Source: Bdellovibrionales bacterium
Lineage (GTDB): Bacteria; Bdellovibrionota; Bdellovibrionia; Bdellovibrionales; JAMPXM01
DNA: 5,429 bases
Assembly: GCA_005793615.1 (NCBI GenBank)
Contig: SXRI01000024.1
Coordinates: 1 to 5,429 of the forward strand
Direction: 5' to 3'
The notes under the pieces are model-generated. The model saw only the letters and a program-made list of their open reading frames with translations, was not told where the DNA came from and made no database searches. The position numbers and the translations under genes were made by a program. Shown here piece after piece: positions 1-5,429 of the stretch (the first letter of the stretch is position 1; every line of letters starts with the position of its first letter).

Positions 1-144
1 CTACTAATGGTTCTTCAATTTGGAAGCCGTGACCAAGTCCACCCTCCAAATGATCGCCATTGCGGCATTTTTAAATCGAAGGTCCTGGACAATTCGACAC
101 TGGAGCCAGGTGACCATGCAATCATTTCCTACCGTTCATCGTGA
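1..144 (+). CDS. Possible C-terminal end of an upstream gene (partial, unrecognised)
   Basis: Frame 1 is open from the first base to a TGA at 142-144, giving 47 residues that would be the tail of a gene starting left of the window. The translation is protein-like near its end, with a Leu-Glu-Pro-Gly-Asp turn followed by a hydrophobic beta-strand-like stretch (HAIISYRSS) just before the stop. I do not recognise a family and see no catalytic motif. Third-position GC is about 45 percent by hand count, which does not argue strongly for or against coding. An overlapping 37-codon frame on the opposite strand (117 down to about 7) is comparably plausible. The call rests on an open frame at a window edge and is weak. 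Confidence 0.25.
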   Translation, partial: LLMVLQFGSRDQVHPPNDRHCGIFKSKVLDNSTLEPGDHAIISYRSS

Positions 145-225
145 AAGAAAGATCAAGGCGCACGCGGGCGATGGCACAGCTCTGGCAATGCGCCCCCCAT
201 AGCTTTAACCAGGAGGATTAAGTCC
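145..225 (+). promoter_or_regulatory. Leader of the esterase gene with a strong ribosome binding site
   Basis: A perfect AGGAGG Shine-Dalgarno lies at 211-216, nine bases before the ATG at 226. It fixes the start of the esterase gene and rules out the internal Met pair at residues 25-26. I looked for sigma70-like boxes across 1-210 and found no pair with good spacing and match, so the promoter is not placed. A short TTCA-TCG-TGAA inverted repeat around 135-145 is too small to call an operator. Confidence 0.75.
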
Positions 226-1131
226 ATGAAGCTGCCCTTTGGCTCTCTTAGCTATGAGCCCACTTTGAAAACCGTCTGCTGTCTTTTCGCCAGCACGATG
301 ATGTTCCTTTTCCTAGGGCTCCCGGCACAGGCGATGCGCCATGTGTGCGGAACCGACTCGGTCGAAATGCTCGAGTACGACTGGTGTATCGACTACGACG
401 AACGCGGCCGCAATCCCGATGTCCTTTATTACCTTCACGGTGTCGGTCGCACTCCGAGTGATTGGCAAAGCAACAGCGAAAATATCGCCATTCAGAAAGA
501 ATGGCAGAAAAGGCAAGTGGCGCCGCCAACAGTGATTTCAGTGTCTTTCGGTCGCGCTTGGTTATTCAGCGATCTCGCTGGATTTTTCCGGCCGGCATAT
601 TATCCGAGTTTTGTGAATGTCATCATGCGGACGATGGAAGCGAAGATCGGCGGCGTTCGGGGTCGCAGACTCCTCAAGGGCGAATCGATGGGCGGATTCA
701 ACGCAAGCCAACTCTATTTGAAGAGCGGCCAGTACTTCGATCGCGTGGCACTGGTTTGTCCAGCGATTCCGACTATAGGCCCTTTCGCTTCGAGCGAAGA
801 ATCCGATGCCTTCGTCGCCCGCAATCTTGGTTTTGTGGATTGGAAGCTGATTTTCGGTTTTAAATTTTGGACCTTCCAGGCATTTCCTTCGCAAGAGATT
901 TGGGCCATGCACAACCCCCTGGTTTTGGCGAAACGCCTAAATAGGCACTCCCCACCGCTTTATGTTTCCGCCGGTCTTCGCGACGAGTTCGGTTTTTTTG
1001 AAGGTGCCGCGAAGCTGGTGAAAATCGCACGGGCGCGTGGCGTGAAGGTCACGTGGGTACCGCTTCCAGTCGGTCACTGCGCCAACGATCCGAAGACGCT
1101 GGCGGAATTTCTCGCGCCTCTTAAAAAGTGA
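226..1131 (+). CDS. Secreted esterase D-like alpha/beta hydrolase
   Basis: This 301-residue protein is predicted to hydrolyse an ester substrate outside the cytoplasm; the substrate cannot be read from the sequence. Residues 15-36 form a hydrophobic export signal ending in Ala-Gln-Ala, which suggests cleavage after Ala36. The alpha/beta-hydrolase landmarks appear in order: a Leu-His-Gly oxyanion-hole strand end at 70-72, the nucleophile elbow Gly-Glu-Ser-Met-Gly-Gly with Ser154, an acid candidate Asp253 in LRDEFG, and His284 in VGHC near the C-terminus. This order and the GxSMGG elbow are typical of the esterase D / putative esterase family (PF00756). Cys41 and Cys54 of the mature form could make a disulfide, and Cys285 directly follows the catalytic His. 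The gene stands alone and converges with oppC across 53 bases. The hydrolase fold is fairly sure; the exact activity (feruloyl, S-formylglutathione-like, lipase or depolymerase) is open. Export argues against a cytosolic formylglutathione hydrolase. Confidence 0.85.
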   Translation: MKLPFGSLSYEPTLKTVCCLFASTMMFLFLGLPAQAMRHVCGTDSVEMLEYDWCIDYDERGRNPDVLYYLHGVGRTPSDWQSNSENIAIQKEWQKRQVAPPTVISVSFGRAWLFSDLAGFFRPAYYPSFVNVIMRTMEAKIGGVRGRRLLKGESMGGFNASQLYLKSGQYFDRVALVCPAIPTIGPFASSEESDAFVARNLGFVDWKLIFGFKFWTFQAFPSQEIWAMHNPLVLAKRLNRHSPPLYVSAGLRDEFGFFEGAAKLVKIARARGVKVTWVPLPVGHCANDPKTLAEFLAPLKK

Positions 1132-1184
1132 GCCGACTGGCGTATCCCCTGCCGTGGGCGCCGATGTAGACGATTCCTGCCAGA

Positions 1185-2123
1185 TTAGCGGTTCTTCATC
1201 TTTGGATCGAAGGCATCGCGGAGGCCGTCACCGAGAAGGTTGAAGGCCAACATCGTGAAGAAGAGCGCCATACCCGGAAAAAGAATGAGATGCGGATAAC
1301 TCTTCGCGCGCCAACCATCGTTGGCAAGTACACCCCAGGAACTATACGGGGGCTGAAGACCGAGACCGATGAAACTCAAGAAACTCTCGAATAAAATGTT
1401 CGAGGGAATTTGAAAGGTCAACATCACGATAATGGGGCCGAGAATGTTCGGGAAAATATGCCGACCAACAATGCGCCAGCCGCTGGCGCCGAGTGCCCGC
1501 GCCCCCTCGACATAGAGCATTTCACGAACCTGCAAAACTTGGCCGCGAACCAAGCGAGCGAGCGAAACCCAACCGACAACGGAAAGAGCCATGAATATGC
1601 CGGTCAACGCCTTGAGCTCGGGATTCTCAAAAAGATTGAGCGAGTTAAAAATCACACCGACCAAAATCAACAGCACGAGCGAAGGAATGGCGTAAAGAAT
1701 ATCGATGATTCGCATCAGACTGGAGTCCACCCAACCACCGAGCCAGCCGGCGAGCGCGCCGTAGGCACCACCGAACAAAAGCGAAAAAATGGCCGTAAAC
1801 ACACCTACCGACATCGACATTCGCGCGCCATAAATGATCCGTGAAAACATGTCTCGCCCGAGACTGTCGGTTCCGAGCCAATTGACGCCATCGGGAGACA
1901 TCAAAGCCCGATCGATATTTTGCGTCTCAAAGGAATAAGGAGCAATCCAAGGGGCAAGCACCGCCACTAAACAAACAAATACGATGAAGTAAAGTGAAAC
2001 AAACGCCGCGCGGTTTTTCTTGAGACGCTTCCAGGCATCCGACCACAGGCTTTTACCTTGGCTTACCGAACTTGGAACGACTGAAGGATCTTGCGGAATA
2101 GCTGTTGCGACGACATTGGACAT
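1185..2123 (-). CDS. oppC: Oligopeptide ABC transporter permease OppC
   Basis: This is the second inner-membrane permease of a peptide importer, pairing with OppB to form the channel. Its 312 residues are close to the usual length (about 300). Residues 31-75 match the OppC N-terminal domain, with a Trp-Lys-Arg-x-x-Lys-Asn-Arg lead into the first membrane helix (about 41-62). A characteristic GTDSLGRD segment is at 84-91. The permease domain runs from about 105 to 305 with five further helices. The cytoplasmic EAA loop that docks to the ATPase is at about 204-230, with the conserved Gly212. The end has the typical RDAFDPK sequence. The ATG at 2121-2123 follows an AAGG at 2133-2136 with nine bases between; this Shine-Dalgarno overlaps the oppB stop codon, so translation is probably coupled. 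It is the last gene of the operon; no ATPase gene follows. DppC is a close relative, and I choose OppC because the binding protein looks OppA-like. Confidence 0.93.
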   Translation of the reverse strand: MSNVVATAIPQDPSVVPSSVSQGKSLWSDAWKRLKKNRAAFVSLYFIVFVCLVAVLAPWIAPYSFETQNIDRALMSPDGVNWLGTDSLGRDMFSRIIYGARMSMSVGVFTAIFSLLFGGAYGALAGWLGGWVDSSLMRIIDILYAIPSLVLLILVGVIFNSLNLFENPELKALTGIFMALSVVGWVSLARLVRGQVLQVREMLYVEGARALGASGWRIVGRHIFPNILGPIIVMLTFQIPSNILFESFLSFIGLGLQPPYSSWGVLANDGWRAKSYPHLILFPGMALFFTMLAFNLLGDGLRDAFDPKMKNR

Positions 2124-2135
2124 TGATATTTACCT

Positions 2136-3236
2136 TCAACCTAATTTAATGCGTGGATCAACAACCGTATAGAGCAGATCGACAATTAAGTTCGCGATCA
2201 CCAGCATAGCCGAAAACACCAGGGTCATACCGAGGATCAAGGGATAATCGCGATTAGACACACTCTGCACCAAGTGCTTACCCATACCAGGAATACCGAA
2301 AACGATTTCGATAATGAACGATCCTGACAAAACCCCGGCCACCAATGGTCCCGAAATCGTCAGCACCGGGATGAGCGAGTTCTTAAGAACATGTTTATAC
2401 AATACCACTTGCTCGGCCACGCCTTTCGCCTTCGCCGTACGCACGAAATCGGCTTGAATCACATCGAGCATGCTCGAACGAGTCATGCGGGCGATGATCG
2501 CTGCCGGTCGCAGACCGAGCGTCAACACCGGCAAAATGTAGTAGATCGGTGATTCCCACAGGGCCGGCGGCAGAAGACCTTGCATGGCCGAGAACGGAAC
2601 ACCAAAGCTAAACACCATCACCAAGAGCGGGCCAACGATAAAGCTCGGTAACGCCACTCCACTGATGGCAAAAATCATCAAACCATTATCGAGAAGCGAG
2701 TTATGCTTGGAAGCCGCGAAAACACCCAGAGGAATGCCGATGAAAAACGCCAAGAGCAAAGAGTAAATGCCCAGCTGAAAAGAGATCGGCAAGGTTTCAC
2801 TGATAATATTCGCCACCGGGCGACCGATGTATTTATAAGACTCACCTAAATCGCCGCGCGCAAGTGAGCCCAGATAGCTGAGGTACTGTTCAGCGATAGG
2901 TTTATTGAGTCCATACTTCGCCTCAATATTCGCTTTGATGTCTGGAGGCAGAGCCTTTTCAGCATCAAACGGGCCGCCAGGTAAGAAACGCAAAAGCAAA
3001 AAGGTCAGAGTCGCTATCACAAAAATAACAAAGCCCGCTTCCAGAAGTCGTTTCATCACGAACACAAACATCTGTCCGCGAACCACAGCGAAACCGGCCG
3101 CAGAAAGCCCCCAAAGGGCGAAAACCCACCAAAACTCAGGCGGGATTCCTCCTAAGAGAAACTCACCGCCGAGATCAAGAATGATACCGATCAACCCAAG
3201 GGCAACCAGACCCCAGCCAAGCACCATGCCGATCAC
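2136..3236 (-). CDS. oppB: Oligopeptide ABC transporter permease OppB with N-terminal two-helix extension
   Basis: This is the first inner-membrane permease of the peptide importer. The core begins at about residue 61 (MKRLLEAGFVIF), where a normal OppB of about 306 residues starts. It shows the RFLPGGPFD segment (83-91), the KYGL..P...QY motif (107-118), GDLGES (128-133), an EAA loop at about 264-290 with Gly272, the FGIPGMGK motif at 313-320 and a DPRIKLG end. The first 60 residues are extra, with two hydrophobic stretches (about 5-21 and 35-53). I chose the GTG at 3234-3236 because it overlaps the oppA stop as GTGA and has GAGG at 3245-3248 eight bases upstream. Later in-frame ATGs exist at residues 4, 56 and 61, but the latter two lack a good Shine-Dalgarno. 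Two added helices would keep the core topology with a cytoplasmic N-terminus. Family assignment is firm; whether the extension is always translated is less sure. Confidence 0.93.
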   Translation of the reverse strand: MIGMVLGWGLVALGLIGIILDLGGEFLLGGIPPEFWWVFALWGLSAAGFAVVRGQMFVFVMKRLLEAGFVIFVIATLTFLLLRFLPGGPFDAEKALPPDIKANIEAKYGLNKPIAEQYLSYLGSLARGDLGESYKYIGRPVANIISETLPISFQLGIYSLLLAFFIGIPLGVFAASKHNSLLDNGLMIFAISGVALPSFIVGPLLVMVFSFGVPFSAMQGLLPPALWESPIYYILPVLTLGLRPAAIIARMTRSSMLDVIQADFVRTAKAKGVAEQVVLYKHVLKNSLIPVLTISGPLVAGVLSGSFIIEIVFGIPGMGKHLVQSVSNRDYPLILGMTLVFSAMLVIANLIVDLLYTVVDPRIKLG

Positions 3237-4894
3237 TGTTTCAGCCTCGTCGCTTTAAAGGAAAAAATAGACATCGCATTTACCGGATAGTTCTCGGTGC
3301 GCTCGGATACCAAGAGATGGCTCACGCCGATGTAGAGCGGTACGACCGGCACGTCTTCTTCGACCAGAATTTTCTGCGCTTCAGAATAAATCTTCTTTCG
3401 TTCTTCACGGTCAAGAGTTCCGGCGCCCTTGGCAATGAGTTCGTCGAAACGGGGGTTTTTCCATTTGGTGTGGTTATTGTCCGAATGGCTCACCATCAAA
3501 TTAAGAAAATTATCAGGATCGGGAAAATCACCCTGCCAGCCGAAACGGAACATCTGCGGCGGATCAATCTTCAGAGTATTGAGAAAGACCTTCCACTCTT
3601 CGTTCTTAAGTTCGATCTCGATACCGAGGTTTTTCTTAAGTTGCGCCTGAATATTCTCGGCGATCCGTGCATGGTCTTCATTGGTGTTAAATCTGATCTC
3701 GATTTTCGGTACTTTGCTCGGGTCGGCAAAGCCCGCCTGCTTTAAGAGCTCACGCGCTTTATCGGGATTGAAGGAGAGTCCACGTTCTGCCTCATAGCCG
3801 AACATTCCGGTCGGAACCCAGCTCGTCAGCGGCACCTGACCACCGGCCAGCATTTGTACCACCTGCTGCCGATCGATCGCCATTGAGATCGCTCGCCGAA
3901 CCAGAACATTATCCAGTGGCGGTTTGGTGACGTTGAAGCCGTAATAGGCGGTTCCGAGACGCATGACTTCGCGATGCTCTTTACGAGTGCGGAGCTTGCG
4001 CAACTCGACCGACGGCAAAGTATGAACGGCATCAAGCTTACCTGAATCGAAGAGATTAATTTGCGTGCCAATCTCTTGAATCATGTAAAAAACGATGTTT
4101 TTGATCGCCGGCTTTGCGTCGTAGTACTTCTCATTGCGCTCCAGAAAGACGATCTTGTCGTGCTGCCACGCTTTGAGCACATACGGCCCGAGGGTCACGA
4201 TGTTTTCAGGTTCGGTCCAGCGATCGCCAGCCTTTTTGATCACATCAAGACGCACCGGAAAAGTCGCGTGGTGGCTAAGAAGATACGGAAAAAAACTCAT
4301 CGGCTTATCAAGTTCAAAGGTGATTTCGCTGGGAGCGGTGATCTTAACGCCGACTTCCTCCCAAGGAACCTTTCCTTGGTTGTAGGCTTGAGCATTCTTA
4401 AGACCAAAAAGTGAATAGGCATAGGAAGCGGCGGTCTCGCGAGTCAGAAGATGCTTAAACGCATCCGCCACGTGCTGCGCCGTAAAGGGCACGCCGTCAC
4501 TCCACAAAACGCCTTCACGCAAAGTGAACTTCCACTTTCGGCCAGAATCCGTAGCCTCCCATTTGAGCGCGAGTGCCGGTTTCAGACCGAGCTCTTTGTC
4601 AGTGAGGTCGTATTGCGTCAACCCCTCCATGAGATTCGAGGTGATCTCCGCCGAGGCCGTGTCAGAAGACTTAATCCAGTCGAGCGAAGGCGGCTCACTG
4701 GTCGCTGGTACGCGCAAAGTTTCCTTCAAGGCCAACTTGGTTTTTTTCCCGCCAGGAAGCTCAACCTCGATGTCACCGTTACCGCGAGTACAGGCCGTAC
4801 CTACTAAAGCAAACAAAATTACTAGAGCCGCGAGTTGGCGGTTTAAACTTTTTGCCAAGGAAATGGTCAGTGGAATGGACAGTGAAATGGGCAT
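3233..4894 (-). CDS. oppA: Oligopeptide-binding lipoprotein OppA (SBP family 5)
   Basis: This protein captures peptides in the periplasm and delivers them to OppB/OppC. Its 553 residues are near the family norm. Residues 1-34 are a basic then hydrophobic signal peptide ending before Cys35 (Val-Gly-Thr-Ala-Cys), so it is probably lipid-anchored; Gly at -3 is atypical for a lipobox. The family 5 signature region is at about 109-145 (LALKWEATDSG, then LREGVLWSDGVPFTA). It is followed by GPYVLKAW (236-243), ERNEKYYD (252-259), YYGFNVTKPPLDN (317-329) and RRAISMAIDR (333-342). The FNT..DH to NEEWKVFLNT segment (402-440) resembles Escherichia coli OppA. In FGWQGDFPDPDNF, Asp456 lines up, by memory alignment, with the OppA Asp that binds the peptide amino end. 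I chose the ATG at 4892-4894 because GGGAGGGG lies eight bases upstream. An in-frame TTG at 4933 would add 13 non-hydrophobic residues and has no comparable support. It is the first gene of oppABC. A murein-peptide binder (MppA-like) role cannot be excluded. Confidence 0.93.
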   Translation of the reverse strand: MPISLSIPLTISLAKSLNRQLAALVILFALVGTACTRGNGDIEVELPGGKKTKLALKETLRVPATSEPPSLDWIKSSDTASAEITSNLMEGLTQYDLTDKELGLKPALALKWEATDSGRKWKFTLREGVLWSDGVPFTAQHVADAFKHLLTRETAASYAYSLFGLKNAQAYNQGKVPWEEVGVKITAPSEITFELDKPMSFFPYLLSHHATFPVRLDVIKKAGDRWTEPENIVTLGPYVLKAWQHDKIVFLERNEKYYDAKPAIKNIVFYMIQEIGTQINLFDSGKLDAVHTLPSVELRKLRTRKEHREVMRLGTAYYGFNVTKPPLDNVLVRRAISMAIDRQQVVQMLAGGQVPLTSWVPTGMFGYEAERGLSFNPDKARELLKQAGFADPSKVPKIEIRFNTNEDHARIAENIQAQLKKNLGIEIELKNEEWKVFLNTLKIDPPQMFRFGWQGDFPDPDNFLNLMVSHSDNNHTKWKNPRFDELIAKGAGTLDREERKKIYSEAQKILVEEDVPVVPLYIGVSHLLVSERTENYPVNAMSIFSFKATRLKQ

Positions 4895-4902
4895 ATGCGC
4901 TT

Positions 4903-4910
4903 CCCCTCCC
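4903..4910 (-). promoter_or_regulatory. Ribosome binding site deciding the oppA start
   Basis: On the minus strand the bases read GGGAGGGG, followed by an eight-base spacer and the ATG at 4892-4894. This places translation start at 4894 rather than at the upstream in-frame TTG at 4933, which would put the signal-peptide core unusually far from the N-terminus. Confidence 0.8.
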
Positions 4911-4913
4911 GAG

Positions 4914-4941
4914 GTGGTCCACTTTTTTCGCAAGTGGCCAC
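4914..4941. repeat. Paired GTGG/CCAC palindromes ahead of oppA (possible operator)
   Basis: Two short palindromes, GTGG-T-CCAC (4914-4922) and GTGGCCAC (4934-4941), have centres about 19.5 bases apart, near two helical turns. Their outer parts also form a six-base inverted repeat, CCACTT (4919-4924) and AAGTGG (4932-4937), with a seven-base loop. One lies between the putative -35 and -10 boxes and the other at the putative start point, which is where a repressor would bind. No known regulator motif is recognised. Confidence 0.3.
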
Positions 4942-4952
4942 GACACTGTCAA
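4924..4952 (-). promoter_or_regulatory. Possible sigma70-type promoter for oppABC
   Basis: A perfect TTGACA -35 hexamer reads on the minus strand at 4952-4947. Seventeen bases later (4929-4924) the sequence is GAAAAA, within an A-tract. It matches only three of six positions of TATAAT, so the -10 box is poor and the promoter might need an activator. If used, transcription would begin near 4917, leaving a leader of about 22 bases. The position just ahead of the oppA ribosome binding site fits an operon promoter. Read-through from the upstream transglycosylase gene is the alternative. Confidence 0.35.
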
Positions 4953-4963
4953 AGGAAAGCACA

Positions 4964-4979
4964 GCTCAGTTTTATGAGC
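4964..4979 (-). terminator. Weak stem-loop after the transglycosylase gene
   Basis: The minus strand reads GCTCA, a six-base loop TAAAAC, then TGAGC, extendable by one G-T pair. It begins about 32 bases after the transglycosylase stop codon. The downstream tract (TGTGCTTTCCTTT) is pyrimidine-rich but not a clean T-run, and the stem is only five to six pairs. It may attenuate read-through into oppA, but it is a poor match to a strong intrinsic terminator. Confidence 0.25.
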
Positions 4980-5011
4980 CCGCGCGTCATCGGGAAAACA
5001 TTGCCGCTTTG

Positions 5012-5429
5012 TCACCACACTTCGCGCATGGAATGGGGCTCGGAAAGCTGAACTCCAACAGGTTGGATTATCCAGCGCAAGGCATGCATCCGAGAGGTCG
5101 AATTGTCCCCGCTACCCATGCCCGCAAGAGCCATCGATGGGGCCGGGCTGCCACCTGTGCCGTAGAGCAAACGATAGATTTGGAAGTTGCGCGATACCCG
5201 TTTAACGTAGTTACGAGTTTCGTTGTATGGAATGTGCTCGATAAATTCATCCATATCGAGACTGCCGAAGTTGCGAACCCAGGCATAGACCCGATGGGGA
5301 CCGGCATTATAGGCGCCGGCCACCAACGGCACTTTGCCAGAGAACTTTTCAACCAAACGCTGCAAGTAGCGGCTTCCAAGCTTGATGTTGGTTTCGGGCT
5401 CGATCAACGTACGAGTCTCAAACGCTTTC
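5012..5429 (-). CDS. Lytic murein transglycosylase, C-terminal part (truncated by window edge)
   Basis: About 138 residues are visible and the frame is open through the right edge, so the N-terminus lies outside. The enzyme would cleave the MurNAc-GlcNAc bond of peptidoglycan to form 1,6-anhydro ends, acting in the periplasm. The visible part is the second half of an SLT domain (PF01464 type). It has a PETNIKLGSRYLQRL helix (about 5395-5350), the conserved Ala-Tyr-Asn-Ala-Gly motif at 5314-5300, and IPYNETRNYVKRV (about 5233-5195), the usual Slt70-family C-terminal signature. The catalytic Glu and the Gly-Leu-Met-Gln motif would be just beyond the edge and cannot be checked. After the domain comes a tail of about 48 residues, rich in Gly/Ser/Ala/Met and then amphipathic, which I do not recognise. 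The IPYNETRNYV motif favours the soluble Slt family over MltC or MltE. The gene is co-oriented with oppABC and 117 bases upstream of oppA. Confidence 0.88.
   Translation of the reverse strand, partial: KAFETRTLIEPETNIKLGSRYLQRLVEKFSGKVPLVAGAYNAGPHRVYAWVRNFGSLDMDEFIEHIPYNETRNYVKRVSRNFQIYRLLYGTGGSPAPSMALAGMGSGDNSTSRMHALRWIIQPVGVQLSEPHSMREVW

Noticed and set aside
81..115. Imperfect inverted repeat GGTCCTGG / CCAGGTGACC in the left-edge region
   Set aside because: Eight pairs are possible but with a two-base bulge and a 17-base loop, and no T-run follows on either strand. It may be chance.
20..202. 60-codon plus-strand frame starting with TTG upstream of the esterase
   Set aside because: It has no Shine-Dalgarno at a useful distance, begins with TTG, has a composition unlike a folded protein, and competes with frame 1 over the same bases.
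248..912. Several overlapping frames opposite or out of frame with the esterase
   Set aside because: The esterase frame has a perfect ribosome binding site, signal peptide and full triad; the others are shadows without such support.
1122..1184. Possible terminator between the convergent esterase and oppC genes
   Set aside because: The minus strand has a five-T run at 1123-1128 after GC-rich sequence, but the only stems I find are four to five pairs with loops of 16 or more bases. No convincing hairpin, so none is called.
1410..1844. 144-codon plus-strand frame inside oppC
   Set aside because: It is an antisense shadow: very rich in Asn, Arg, Glu and His as expected opposite a membrane protein, while the oppC frame has clear family motifs.
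4931..4933. Upstream in-frame TTG as the oppA start
   Set aside because: It would add 13 residues before the signal peptide and lies inside the putative promoter, whereas the ATG at 4894 has GGGAGGGG at ideal spacing.
4524..5051. 175-codon plus-strand frame across the 5' part of oppA and the slt-oppA gap
   Set aside because: It opposes the well-supported OppA signal peptide and domain, and its translation shows no domain-like pattern.
5405..5407. TTG as a start codon for a short standalone transglycosylase fragment
   Set aside because: The frame stays open to the window edge and the SLT domain would lack its catalytic half, so this is the end of a longer gene cut by the window.

Overview
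The window fits a chromosomal segment of a Gram-negative bacterium with roughly balanced base composition. The evidence is a periplasmic-type murein lytic transglycosylase, an oligopeptide ABC importer with a lipoprotein-type binding protein, and a secreted esterase. Mid-GC content and a lipoprotein OppA with an atypical lipobox would suit Bdellovibrionota or another former deltaproteobacterial lineage, but this is a guess from style. There is no rRNA or marker gene to settle it. I see no tRNA, rRNA, CRISPR array, insertion sequence or phage gene.

Layout. Positions 1-225 hold no confident gene, only a possible C-terminal end of a plus-strand gene (1-144) and the leader of the next gene. Positions 226-1131 (+) encode a secreted alpha/beta-hydrolase of the esterase D type with an intact-looking Ser-Asp-His triad. 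A 53-base convergent gap follows. The minus strand then carries a tight operon, read right to left: oppA (4894-3233), oppB (3236-2136, overlapping oppA by the four bases GTGA) and oppC (2123-1185, 12 bases after oppB). At the right edge, also on the minus strand, is the C-terminal end of a Slt-type lytic transglycosylase (5429-5012), separated from oppA by 117 bases that include a possible promoter and operator.

How the genes could work together. Slt-type enzymes cleave the glycan strands of peptidoglycan. OppA captures peptides in the periplasm and OppB/OppC form the membrane channel. The transporter is incomplete here: no oppD or oppF ATPase gene follows oppC, so the energy-coupling subunits must be encoded elsewhere. 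The adjacency of slt and opp permits, but does not prove, a role in recovering murein or prey/host-derived peptides.

The most unusual points are the roughly 60-residue, two-helix N-terminal extension of OppB, the missing ATPases, and paired GTGG/CCAC palindromes in the oppA promoter region. I found no convincing undescribed system; most of the window is ordinary transport and cell-wall biology.
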